In this document: piece after piece, positions 56,467 to 64,000 of the stretch
How positions within the stretch are numbered: the stretch's first letter is position 1
Layout of the letters: every line of letters begins with the position of its first letter
Assembly (NCBI RefSeq): GCF_020991475.1
Contig: NZ_JAJMPA010000001.1
Coordinates: forward strand, 186,001 to 250,000
DNA: 64,000 bases
Direction of reading: 5' to 3'
Source of the DNA: Pedobacter sp. MC2016-14
Lineage (GTDB): Bacteria > Bacteroidota > Bacteroidia > Sphingobacteriales > Sphingobacteriaceae
The notes under the pieces: generated by a model
The model's database searches: none
What the model was told of the DNA's origin: nothing
What the model saw: the letters and a program-made list of their open reading frames with translations, nothing else
Translations under genes and position numbers: made by a program

Positions 56467-57642
56467 TTAAAATAGTTTTTTAATTGTGACCTTATCCGTT
56501 ATAATCCCATCTGCCATATGTTCTACAAGATTTATTCCGGGCCTTTTCCCAACCTCAAAGCTCCCGTAACGTCCCTCAATACCCAGAAATTCTGCGCCAT
56601 TTATGGTGGCCCACTTCAATAAATCGTCAAAACCAATCGCCTTATGTTCCTGCAAAGTCTTCATTTCTTCCAAAATACTCAACTGGTGATTACTTGCCAG
56701 ACTATCCGTTCCCAGGGTAATGCGCAAGCCTGCATCCCGCAGCATCTCAACATCAGGCAAACGATCTTCAATATAGAGATTTGCATTTGGACAAAGACAC
56801 CAGTACAGCGATGGATGTCTGGCTACCGCAAATGCCACATCTGCCGCTGAAGTAAAGGTATTGTGAACCAACAATGTTTTCTGAAAAGGTGACAACCAAG
56901 GCAACACAGTCTTCAACGAGCTTTTTCCCTGCATTTTGCGCGTTTCAGGATTAATCCCCATCCTTTCATAAAACTGTGAGAAAGCGGAGGCTCTATTTTC
57001 AAAATAAGCATTCTCATCTTCAGATTCCTGATTGTGCATAGACAAAATATCGCCCCGCTGATCGGCGTACTCTTCAATCAATTCAAACAACTCCTTCGAT
57101 ACAGAATAAGCAGCATGGGGTGTTAAACTTGTTTTTGAAGACTTAAAATATGGCTGATAAGCTTTATAGTTCTCAAAAAGTGTTTTTGCAGCATCGGGAT
57201 TAAGACCCAGTACTTCAATAAAAGTGTGGTAATACAGCAACTTGCTGCGCTCTTTCAAAATATAAGAGATCACCAGGTTAGAAATGTCACCAACGGCCAC
57301 AATGCCATTTTCATACATTTCGCGTTCTGCAGCAAACATGGCCTCAATCTTTCTGTCCTCCGTAGCCTTGGGCAAGGTCATTACCGCTGTGATAAAGCCC
57401 ACCAGACCTGTTTTCTCTGGTATAGCATTCTTAAGGTGCGACAGTTCTATATGACAATGCGTATTTACCATGCCCGGCACCAGCACGCCATCATAAAGAA
57501 CTATATTTTTGATTTTCCTTTTTAACGCTTCCTCAGAAGTTAAAACTTCTTTAATAGTGCCATCATTGGTCACTTTTAGAACGCCAAATGGAAGCGCTGG
57601 CTGGTTTACAGGGTAAACCATTGGTGCAGATATAAATTTCAT
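56467..57642 (-). CDS. Amidohydrolase superfamily deaminase
   Basis: A 391-residue metal-dependent hydrolase of the ATZ/TRZ type. Metal ligands are His62 and His64 (VNTHCHIELSHL), a later His in LLVHNTFTS and the Asp in LGTDSLASN; TPHAAYSVS is the fourth conserved block. The C-terminal GSFEVGKRPGINLVEHM is usual for this group. Relatives deaminate S-adenosylhomocysteine, methylthioadenosine, guanine or aminofutalosine. The sequence alone does not separate these, so I leave it unspecified. It follows the cupin gene by 12 nt. Confidence 0.88.
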   Translation of the reverse strand: MKFISAPMVYPVNQPALPFGVLKVTNDGTIKEVLTSEEALKRKIKNIVLYDGVLVPGMVNTHCHIELSHLKNAIPEKTGLVGFITAVMTLPKATEDRKIEAMFAAEREMYENGIVAVGDISNLVISYILKERSKLLYYHTFIEVLGLNPDAAKTLFENYKAYQPYFKSSKTSLTPHAAYSVSKELFELIEEYADQRGDILSMHNQESEDENAYFENRASAFSQFYERMGINPETRKMQGKSSLKTVLPWLSPFQKTLLVHNTFTSAADVAFAVARHPSLYWCLCPNANLYIEDRLPDVEMLRDAGLRITLGTDSLASNHQLSILEEMKTLQEHKAIGFDDLLKWATINGAEFLGIEGRYGSFEVGKRPGINLVEHMADGIITDKVTIKKLF

Positions 57643-57654
57643 TTAAGCTAATAG

Positions 57655-58263
57655 TTAAGCGGCAACCCGTTGTAAAATAACCTTGCAGGGGATGTTTGAG
57701 GTAACCATAACATGGTGTTTTTTATGCAAAGGTATGGCAAAATAATCGCCCGGAAGCAATGGAAAGACATCATTTTCGACATAAATATCACAACTACCTT
57801 CCAGGATAAGAAATTTTTCAAACTCATGATCATGTACTTCCTGAGGGGCCATTTCCTTAATCCAAACAATTGCCGAAAGTAAGGATGGGCTATGGCTGAT
57901 GATTTTAGCATAGATATTATCAATCTCAACAGGCATAACCATATCTTCCCTTTCTAACCACTGCCTGTAATCTTCTGCTCTCGCAGTCGCCTGCAACTCC
58001 GGCGCAACTGAAAACGCTTCGCCTGCCTTCATCCTGTCCATGTAATCCAACGTGGCCAGCAAAAAAGGTTTAGCGATGGGATCTGGTTCTATGCTATGGC
58101 CGAGGGCATAATTTTCCAAAGCAAGCTCAATTTCATTGAGTTCAATACGCACCTCGTTATGTACAGCCATGACTTCTTCAATCATTATGCATTGCTCAGC
58201 AGTCGCATCGCCGAGCGCATACAATTCAAGTAACCCAGAAAAGATCAATTCTTTCCAATCCAT
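57655..58263 (-). CDS. ChrR-like cupin anti-sigma factor
   Basis: A 202-residue two-part protein. The N-terminus (LLELYALGDATAEQCIMIEEV ... RIELNEIELALENYAL) resembles the anti-sigma helical domain of RskA/ChrR proteins. The C-terminus is a cupin (VHDHEFEKFLILEGSCDIYV and LPLLPGDYFAIPLHKKHHV-like strands) with clustered His residues that may bind metal. ChrR proteins release an ECF sigma factor after oxidative stress. No sigma gene is adjacent here, so the partner is unknown. First gene of the six-gene run ending at 53851. Confidence 0.75.
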   Translation of the reverse strand: MDWKELIFSGLLELYALGDATAEQCIMIEEVMAVHNEVRIELNEIELALENYALGHSIEPDPIAKPFLLATLDYMDRMKAGEAFSVAPELQATARAEDYRQWLEREDMVMPVEIDNIYAKIISHSPSLLSAIVWIKEMAPQEVHDHEFEKFLILEGSCDIYVENDVFPLLPGDYFAIPLHKKHHVMVTSNIPCKVILQRVAA

Positions 58264-58353
58264 GACAATACATTAACAGGTCTATTTTACCTTTTGTTAG
58301 TTTTTTTTCTATAAAATTAGTCAATTCTATTTATCCGGCCAAATCTAAAGAAC

Positions 58354-58380
58354 TTGCTTTAGCTTAATTTTGTATCTTTG
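58354..58380 (+). promoter_or_regulatory. Candidate rluF promoter
   Basis: TTG at 58354-58356 and a perfect TAnnTTTG box TATCTTTG at 58373-58380, spaced by 16 nt. Predicted initiation is about 20 nt before the rluF ATG at 58406. The divergent cupin gene starts at 58263. Confidence 0.5.
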
Positions 58381-58405
58381 TGGAAAAATAACTTAATACC
58401 TTACG

Positions 58406-59446
58406 ATGTCTGATTCGACTACAAGATTAAATAAATACATTAGTGAAAGCGGTTTGTGCTCCAGAAGAGCCGCAGACAGATATATTGAGCAGGGAAGTGT
58501 ATTGATCAACGGAAGAAAAGCAAAAGTAGGCGACAAAGTTTTTTTTGGAGATCTTGTTTCCGTAAATGGACAAACTATAGAACCTAAGGAAGTTGAAAAT
58601 TCAATCATCATTGCTTTTAACAAACCTTCCGGAATTACCAGTACCACTGAAGCTGGTGTAAAAAGTAACATTGTAGATTATGTAAACCATAGCGAAAGGG
58701 TATTCCCGATCGGCCGTCTTGACAAAGATTCTCAAGGACTTATTTTCCTCACCAACAACGGAGACCTGGTTAATAAAATACTTCGTGCCGGTAATAACCA
58801 CGAAAAAGAATATGTAGTTACGGTAAATAAGCCCATAACAGAGCAGTTTATCACCGGCATGAGCAAGGGTGTACCTGTACTGGGCGTAATGACCAAAAAA
58901 TGCAAAGTAGCTAAAGAAAGTACATTTGTTTTTAAAATCACACTAATCCAGGGCTTAAACAGGCAAATCAGAAGGATGTGTGAGCATTTTGGCTTTGAAG
59001 TAACCAAGCTGGAGCGTACCCGTATCATGAATGTAAACCTAAAGGGCATTCCTGTTGGCGAATGGAGAGAACTAACTGCCGAAGAGCAGGAAGACATCTT
59101 TAAAAGAATTGCGAACTCCAGCTCAGAAGCTGTTGCCCCAGCCAAACGTGTCAATAAAAAAGCAAAGGGCCTTTCCGAAGAAGAAGAACTGCTCACTAAT
59201 GTCACCCCCAAACGTTCCTCTGCCCGTCCTGGTAAAAAACCAGTAAAAAACATATCTGTAAGCAGGGCAGAACGGCCGGCTGGTGGTAAAGGAAAATCTG
59301 CGCCCAAATCTGCAGGTTCTTCTAGAAACGCAGCTACGCCTGGTAACGACTGGAACAAAAGTGGTGGACCAAGCAGAAGGGCTGTAAAACCCAGCAAGGG
59401 AAGATCAGGTGTACCTGCAGCAAAAACAAAAAGCCCTAAGCGCTAA
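58406..59446 (+). CDS. rluF: 23S rRNA pseudouridine(2604) synthase RluF with basic C-terminal tail
   Basis: A 346-residue protein. The S4 RNA-binding domain ([24 protein letters not shown]) is followed by the pseudouridine synthase core with catalytic Asp in [47 protein letters not shown] is nearly identical in style to E. coli RluF. The core ends near residue 235. The last roughly 110 residues are a low-complexity Lys/Ser/Pro/Arg-rich tail ([20 protein letters not shown]). The tail is longer than in E. coli and may add RNA binding. Confidence 0.93.
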   Translation: MSDSTTRLNKYISESGLCSRRAADRYIEQGSVLINGRKAKVGDKVFFGDLVSVNGQTIEPKEVENSIIIAFNKPSGITSTTEAGVKSNIVDYVNHSERVFPIGRLDKDSQGLIFLTNNGDLVNKILRAGNNHEKEYVVTVNKPITEQFITGMSKGVPVLGVMTKKCKVAKESTFVFKITLIQGLNRQIRRMCEHFGFEVTKLERTRIMNVNLKGIPVGEWRELTAEEQEDIFKRIANSSSEAVAPAKRVNKKAKGLSEEEELLTNVTPKRSSARPGKKPVKNISVSRAERPAGGKGKSAPKSAGSSRNAATPGNDWNKSGGPSRRAVKPSKGRSGVPAAKTKSPKR

Positions 59447-59500
59447 AGTCACTAATTAGCAATCCTTTACAAAATTTAAATTAACTGTTATTTTTTTAGG

Positions 59501-59515
59501 TAACTTTGCAGGCAA
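59501..59515 (+). promoter_or_regulatory. Candidate rlmN promoter -7 box next to the start codon
   Basis: TAACTTTG (59501-59508) is a perfect TAnnTTTG match, ending 6 nt before ATG 59515. If used, the transcript would start at or within about 2 nt of the ATG, giving a leaderless mRNA. No TTG box is visible at 17-23 nt upstream. The site includes the TTG at 59506, which argues against that TTG as a start codon. Confidence 0.35.
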
Positions 59516-60561
59516 TGCAAGCTATTAAAAAAACAGACATTCGTTCGCTTGACCTGGCGTTGTTACAACAGCACTTTACAGGCATGAACGAGCCTGCCTA
59601 CCGCGCTAAACAAGTTTATCAATGGCTTTGGGAAAAATCCGCTCGCTCTTTTGAGGAAATGAGCAACCTTTCCAAAGAACTTAGAAAGAAACTGGATGAA
59701 AACTACGCCATCAACGTTGTAGCAGTTAGCAATTCACAGTTTAGTAATGACCATACCATTAAAAGTGCATTCAGGTTATACGATGGCAACATTGTAGAAG
59801 GGGTGCTAATCCCTATGGAAGAGCGGATGACGGCCTGTGTAAGTTCACAGGTGGGTTGCAGCCTTACCTGCAAATTTTGCGCTACAGGATATATGGACCG
59901 TAAACGAAACCTCAATGCAGATGAAATTTATGACCAGGTTGTTTTAATAGATCAGCAGGCAAAGCAAAACTACAACACCCCCTTAACCAACATTGTATAC
60001 ATGGGTATGGGCGAACCTCTGCTTAACTATGCCAATGTGATGAAGTCTATTGAGCGGATTACGGCACCAGACGGTCTAAACATGTCTTATAAAAGAATTA
60101 CTGTATCTACTGCCGGCATTGCTAAAATGATTAAAAAACTTGGAGATGATGGCGCCAAATTTAATCTGGCACTTTCCCTCCATGCCGCCAATGACACCAA
60201 AAGGAATGAAATTATGCCTATCAATGAGGCAAATTCCTTAAAATCTTTGGCTGAAGCTTTAAAGTATTATTTCGCTAAAACCAAAAACCCGATTACCTAC
60301 GAGTACATTGTTTTTAACAATTTCAATGACGAGATTGAAGATGCTATGGAACTTGCTAAGTTTTGTAAACATGTGCCTTGCAAAGTAAACCTGATTGAAT
60401 ACAATCCTATCCAGTTTGCAGATTTTATCAATGCAGAAGGTGATAAGATTGACGCCTTTTCCAATTACCTGAAAAGCCAGGGGGTAAATACCAACATCAG
60501 AAGAAGTCGCGGAAAAGACATCGATGCTGCATGCGGACAGTTAGCCGTTAAAGAGGCATAG
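59515..60561 (+). CDS. rlmN: 23S rRNA (adenine2503-C2)/tRNA methyltransferase RlmN
   Basis: A 348-residue radical SAM enzyme that methylates A2503 of 23S rRNA and A37 of tRNAs. I chose ATG 59515 (MQAIKKTDIRSLDL); the TTG at 59506 lies within a promoter-like box. The iron-sulfur cluster motif is CSLTCKFC (Cys115, Cys119, Cys122). The catalytic Cys near the C-terminus is in DIDAACGQL (about residue 340). VYMGMGEPLLNYANVM and LSLHAANDTKRNEIMP are family blocks. It follows rluF by 68 nt. Confidence 0.96.
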   Translation: MQAIKKTDIRSLDLALLQQHFTGMNEPAYRAKQVYQWLWEKSARSFEEMSNLSKELRKKLDENYAINVVAVSNSQFSNDHTIKSAFRLYDGNIVEGVLIPMEERMTACVSSQVGCSLTCKFCATGYMDRKRNLNADEIYDQVVLIDQQAKQNYNTPLTNIVYMGMGEPLLNYANVMKSIERITAPDGLNMSYKRITVSTAGIAKMIKKLGDDGAKFNLALSLHAANDTKRNEIMPINEANSLKSLAEALKYYFAKTKNPITYEYIVFNNFNDEIEDAMELAKFCKHVPCKVNLIEYNPIQFADFINAEGDKIDAFSNYLKSQGVNTNIRRSRGKDIDAACGQLAVKEA

Positions 60562-60601
60562 AAAAATTTCCTATTTCTGTTAAAAAAGAACAGATTAGGA
60601 T

Positions 60602-61300
60602 ATGCAAATACTAAAACGTCTAAGCGGCGAACTGCTGAACTTATTATTTCCAAGTCTATGCAATGCCTGCGGAACTTTACTGTACAAAGGTGAAGACCTG
60701 ATCTGCATCCATTGCCTCAATGATTTACCCTACACAGATTTTCATCAATATGCAGAAAATCCGGTAGCCAGACAATTCTGGGGGCGCGTACCTGTCAACG
60801 CTGCAATGGCATTACTCTTATTTGGGCAGGAGACAAAGGTTCAGCGACTTATCCACCATCTAAAATACAAAGATCAAACTTCAGTTGGCCTTAAACTAGG
60901 GCGTATGATTGGCACGCGCCTGTTAACCTCTGCAACATATGAAAATATTACAATGATCATTCCTGTACCCTTGCACCCAAAAAAGGAACGCAAAAGGGGT
61001 TACAACCAATCCAAATATATAGCAGATGGCATTGCAGAAATCATACAAGCACCGGTATGCACAACAGTCCTGATCAGAACCTCCCATACTTCCAGTCAGA
61101 CTAACAAAGGACGGTATAAACGTTTTCAAAACATGCAAACGGTATTTAAGATAACTCATTCCGGAACACTTCTAGATCAGCATATCTTATTGGTAGATGA
61201 TGTAATGACCACTGGAGCTACCCTCGAAGCCTGCTGCCTGGAATTGCTAAAGTTAAACCCGCAAAAGATTAGTATTGCTACAATGGCATTTACAAAATAA
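60602..61300 (+). CDS. ComF family phosphoribosyltransferase-like protein
   Basis: A 232-residue ComF/GntX-like protein. Two CxxC pairs near the N-terminus (SLCNACGTLL and LICIHCLND) form a likely zinc ribbon. The middle has the family motif VPLHPKKERKRGYNQSKYIA. The PRPP-binding loop is ILLVDDVMTTGATL near the C-terminus. ComF proteins act in DNA uptake during competence in some bacteria, and in Gram-negatives as competence or GntX-like factors. It lies 40 nt after rlmN. Confidence 0.92.
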   Translation: MQILKRLSGELLNLLFPSLCNACGTLLYKGEDLICIHCLNDLPYTDFHQYAENPVARQFWGRVPVNAAMALLLFGQETKVQRLIHHLKYKDQTSVGLKLGRMIGTRLLTSATYENITMIIPVPLHPKKERKRGYNQSKYIADGIAEIIQAPVCTTVLIRTSHTSSQTNKGRYKRFQNMQTVFKITHSGTLLDQHILLVDDVMTTGATLEACCLELLKLNPQKISIATMAFTK

Positions 61301-61419
61301 CCCAAAAATTAATCAACTAAGAAACAGCGCGTTAAAATAAAAGTTAGAAAAACACAGATTATGCAACAACAATAAGCACATTAAAAGCGTTTATAATTCC
61401 GAGAGCGTTAATTTAGATG

Positions 61420-61460
61420 GTAAGGGCTGATATTTCTTCATTGAAATATCGGCCCTTTAC
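61420..61460. terminator. Bidirectional terminator between comF-like gene and hybrid kinase
   Basis: GTAAGGGCTGATATTTC (61420-61436) pairs with GAAATATCGGCCCTTTAC (61443-61460) around a 6-nt loop. On the plus strand it is followed by TTTTT. It lies between convergent genes (stops at 61300 and 61464). The rest of the 163-nt gap has no gene I can support. Confidence 0.85.
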
Positions 61461-61463
61461 TTT

Positions 61464-63893
61464 TTAAGCCTTTAGATATTCCAGCAGTTGCTTTTTGATT
61501 TCCTCCGGATGAAAAGGCTTCAGGATATGTCCGTTCATGCCGGCTTCCTTAAATTTATGCTCATCACTATGTAGCGTAGAGGCCGTTAAGGCAATAACGG
61601 GCAAAGACTTAAAATAGCTTCCGCTTAATTCACGAATAATCATAGTAGCCTCAAAGCCGTCAATCCCTGGCATTTTGATATCCATAAATACCAAATCGTA
61701 TTGTTCCGTTTTTATTTTGTTGATAGCCTCATAGCCTGTAGCCGCGGATTCCGTAATCAGGCCCCATTTGCCTAAAATCCTTTTCGCAATCAATATATTG
61801 ATCTCATTGTCATCAACAACAAGAATGCGTTTACCTAAAAAAGCATCAGGTTGCTCCGCTAACTGATTATGCGCCGCTAACACATCGGTTTTTTTGAAGG
61901 CGATAACGAAAGAAAAAACACTGCCCTTCCCTTCTTCGCTTTGCACATTAATCTCAGATTGGTACAATTTCAGCAGTTTTTTAGTAATCGCCAGCCCTAA
62001 GCCTGTACCCCCATATTGCCTGGAAATATCTGTTTTTGCCTGCGTAAAACTTTCAAATACGTAAGACAGTTTATCTTCCGGAATTCCAATTCCCGTATCG
62101 CTCACTTCAAAATACAGCGCTACATGTTCAGCACTTTCCTCTTCCAGCCTAATGTGGAGCTCTATCTTACCATTCTCTGTAAACTTAATCGCATTGCCCA
62201 ATAAGTTCATTAGAATTTGATAAAGGCGTGTCCTGTCGCCCACAACCTGATCTGGCAAGCGCTCATCTAGCTTAAGGCGCAACACATTGCTATTCTTCTT
62301 TACATTGACCTGTAAAGAAGTAATGATATCATTTGCAAGCGTCTTCAAATCGAAAGCCCTGCTTTCCAATACCAGGTTACCAGTTTCAATCTTTGTAAAA
62401 TCAAGTATATCATTGATAATACTGAGTAAGTTTTCGCTGGAAAACTTCAGAATATTCAAATCATCTATCTGCGAAGGCTTAGGATCGTTATCCAGCAAAA
62501 GGTAAGTCATGCCCAGCACCGCATTCAATGGCGTTCTTATCTCATGGCTCATTACAGAAAGAAACATCTCCTTAGCCTCGCTCAGCTGCAGCGCCTGTTC
62601 CTTGGCCTCCAGCATCTCCCGTTCTACCTGCTTACGCTCAGTAATATCAACAATTAAATCAATTTGTCTTTCTACCTGCCCTTTATCATTTACAATTGGC
62701 GTATTGGTTACCGATAACCAAAGCGGAGTACCATCCTTTTTAACCACCTCCACCTCAATACTGAAAGATTGCTTATTGAGACTTTTTTTACGGGATTCCA
62801 ACGCCAGCTGTAAACCGGCATCATTGGCAGAAAGCAGATCTCCTATCTGTTTACCTTGCAGCTCCTCAAAAGAATAACCTGTAAGTAGTTCCAGAGATTG
62901 ATTTACCCAGGTAGTATAACCGTCCCTATCGCAAATATTAACCCCGTTGTTCGTTTTACTTGCTACCAGCGATAGTATTTGTAGTTGTTCCTCGTTCTGT
63001 TTTTTGGCCGTAATGTCCAATATGATTTCTACTTCAGCCTCTGTATTACCGTCGTCATCTAAAATCATGGTATTATAAATTGACAACCAGATCGGCTTCT
63101 TGTCTTTACGATAAGCAAGCAAATCTACCGTAAATGACTGGTTTGAATTGATCTGCTCACGGGCTTTTTCCAGCAAATCAAGATCCGTGTCCGGACCAGT
63201 AATCAAGTCTCCCAGGCGCTTACCCGCTAAGTCATCCAGCGTAAAGCCTGTAATCTTTTCAAAAGCAGCGTTTACCCAGGTTACCCTATTGTTGGCATCA
63301 TTAATTACAATGGCATTATTTACCTTACTGGCAACAAAAGACATTTCCTCAAAACGTTTTGACTTAGCCTTAAGATCAAGCACGGTTTTCTTCAGCGAAA
63401 TATGGGTCATCACCTCCATAGCCACGGTCTGCAACCCTTCCTTTTGTGCAGCAGTTAAGATTTGCGGTTCCGCTCCATACACACAAATTACACCCAGTTT
63501 AAAGCCATTATCATCAACGATGGGGGCACCAGCATAAAAACGGACAAAAGGATAAGAGACAACTGTACTTAGACTGGAAAAACGTTCATCAAGCAAGGTA
63601 TCCTGTACTTCAAAAACTCCTTCGCCTTTTAAAGAATATTCACAAAAGGTAACTGTAGCCCGTGGGATTTCACGTACAGTAGCGGCGGGACCAACAACAG
63701 ATTTTAACCATGCCCGTTCCTCATCTATCAGAATGATATGAGCACCTGGGGTGTTACAAATTAGGGCAGCGAGTTTAGACAGGTTATCAAAGTCATTCTC
63801 CGGAAGGGTATCCAAAATATCATATCCATGTAAGGCCTGAATACGATCATGCTCATTATTATCACCTGTAGCTTCCCCTGCTGCCCTATTCAA
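61464..63893 (-). CDS. Hybrid sensor histidine kinase (GAF-PAS-PAS-HisKA-HATPase-REC), TTG start
   Basis: An 809-residue soluble hybrid kinase with no membrane segment. Order: GAF (about 20-170), PAS (about 183-300), PAS (about 305-425), coiled-coil and HisKA with His450 (VMSHEIRTPLN), HATPase with Asn567 (NLLGNAIKF) and the G boxes DTGIGIP and GTGLGLAI, then a receiver with Asp738 (LVFMDIKMPG). The only possible start in frame is TTG at 63893, since an in-frame stop lies just upstream and no ATG follows before the GAF domain. It starts 2 nt after the glyA stop, suggesting coupled translation. It would sense a cytosolic signal; the output regulator is not in view. Confidence 0.93.
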   Translation of the reverse strand: MNRAAGEATGDNNEHDRIQALHGYDILDTLPENDFDNLSKLAALICNTPGAHIILIDEERAWLKSVVGPAATVREIPRATVTFCEYSLKGEGVFEVQDTLLDERFSSLSTVVSYPFVRFYAGAPIVDDNGFKLGVICVYGAEPQILTAAQKEGLQTVAMEVMTHISLKKTVLDLKAKSKRFEEMSFVASKVNNAIVINDANNRVTWVNAAFEKITGFTLDDLAGKRLGDLITGPDTDLDLLEKAREQINSNQSFTVDLLAYRKDKKPIWLSIYNTMILDDDGNTEAEVEIILDITAKKQNEEQLQILSLVASKTNNGVNICDRDGYTTWVNQSLELLTGYSFEELQGKQIGDLLSANDAGLQLALESRKKSLNKQSFSIEVEVVKKDGTPLWLSVTNTPIVNDKGQVERQIDLIVDITERKQVEREMLEAKEQALQLSEAKEMFLSVMSHEIRTPLNAVLGMTYLLLDNDPKPSQIDDLNILKFSSENLLSIINDILDFTKIETGNLVLESRAFDLKTLANDIITSLQVNVKKNSNVLRLKLDERLPDQVVGDRTRLYQILMNLLGNAIKFTENGKIELHIRLEEESAEHVALYFEVSDTGIGIPEDKLSYVFESFTQAKTDISRQYGGTGLGLAITKKLLKLYQSEINVQSEEGKGSVFSFVIAFKKTDVLAAHNQLAEQPDAFLGKRILVVDDNEINILIAKRILGKWGLITESAATGYEAINKIKTEQYDLVFMDIKMPGIDGFEATMIIRELSGSYFKSLPVIALTASTLHSDEHKFKEAGMNGHILKPFHPEEIKKQLLEYLKA

Positions 63894-63895
63894 TT

Positions 63896-64000
63896 TTATT
63901 TATATAAAGGGAATTTTTGTGTTAGCGCAATAACGCTAGCCTTTACCGCTTTTAAATTTTCTTCATTTTCAGCATTTGTAATGACCTGATCAATCAGGCC
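63896..64000 (-). CDS. glyA: Serine hydroxymethyltransferase, C-terminal fragment (5' part off window)
   Basis: The minus strand from the window edge reads 34 codons to a TAA ending at 63896: IDQVITNAENEENLKAVKAS then a Phe-Pro-Leu-Tyr-Lys end. This matches the C-terminal helix of Bacteroidota GlyA, which ends in a FPL/YPL motif. GlyA makes glycine and methylene-THF from serine, feeding the pool used by MetF and MetH in this window. With only 34 residues visible, identity rests on pattern recognition of the tail. Confidence 0.7.
   Translation of the reverse strand, partial: GLIDQVITNAENEENLKAVKASVIALTQKFPLYK

Noticed and set aside
59506..59514. TTG start of rlmN
   Set aside because: It is part of the TAACTTTG box and adds only three residues to a protein with a good ATG start.
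61301..61419. Possible small gene (ATG-CAA-CAA-CAA-TAA) near 61361
   Set aside because: Only four codons, no supporting signal.

Overview
The window comes from a chromosome of the phylum Bacteroidota, most likely family Sphingobacteriaceae (Pedobacter-like). Supporting signs are type IX secretion (T9SS) sorting domains, a PorP/SprF partner, a fused aspartokinase-homoserine dehydrogenase, almost no Shine-Dalgarno sites, and promoter boxes resembling the Bacteroidota consensus (TTG / TAnnTTTG). The content is core metabolism, envelope and housekeeping. I saw no insertion sequence, prophage, CRISPR array, tRNA or rRNA.

Layout. 1-4.2 kb: fatty acid activation and beta-oxidation (partial FadJ-like fusion, MarR regulator, acyl-CoA synthetase). 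4.3-6.7 kb: small outer membrane protein and M61 peptidase. 7.1-12.6 kb: RND efflux pump (adaptor, permease, outer membrane channel), preceded by five tandem 11-bp repeats. 12.6-24.5 kb: amino-sugar kinase, large T9SS-exported subtilase, GAF protein, giant T9SS type B surface protein with a convergent PorP/SprF gene, and M1 peptidase. 24.6-27.2 kb: greA with a 5' leader hairpin, HIT protein, 2-hydroxyacid dehydrogenase, rsmA. 27.4-33.7 kb: a second RND pump and a small secreted protein. 33.8-37.5 kb: murQ, an acidic hypothetical, a BI-1/YccA protein and a second subtilase. 37.7-42.6 kb: SAM-I riboswitch, metH, metF. 42.6-47.5 kb: thrA, thrB and thrC (minus strand) behind a leader peptide and attenuator. 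47.7-49.5 kb: rsgA, dtd, MazG-like. 49.6-52.2 kb: FadL-like porin with an SGNH lipoprotein. 52.4-53.9 kb: nitroreductase and glycerophosphodiesterase. 53.9-58.3 kb: a tightly packed six-gene minus-strand run. 58.4-61.3 kb: rluF, rlmN, comF-like. 61.5-64 kb: a hybrid histidine kinase immediately downstream of a partial glyA.

How genes fit together. metH and metF make and use methyl-tetrahydrofolate for methionine, and glyA at the right edge feeds the same one-carbon pool. ThrA, ThrB and ThrC convert aspartate to threonine under control that reads Thr and Ile codons. The amino-sugar kinase and MurQ belong to peptidoglycan-sugar recycling. RsmA, RsgA, RluF and RlmN are ribosome biogenesis or modification factors.

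The most unusual signals are non-coding: a roughly 70-nt structured element present twice (near 2.3 and 4.9 kb) with compensatory changes, a complete threonine attenuator whose 23-codon leader gene can be read directly, an 11-bp phased repeat array, and a 5'-terminal hairpin in the greA leader. Two edge genes, the FadJ-like fusion and glyA, run out of the window.
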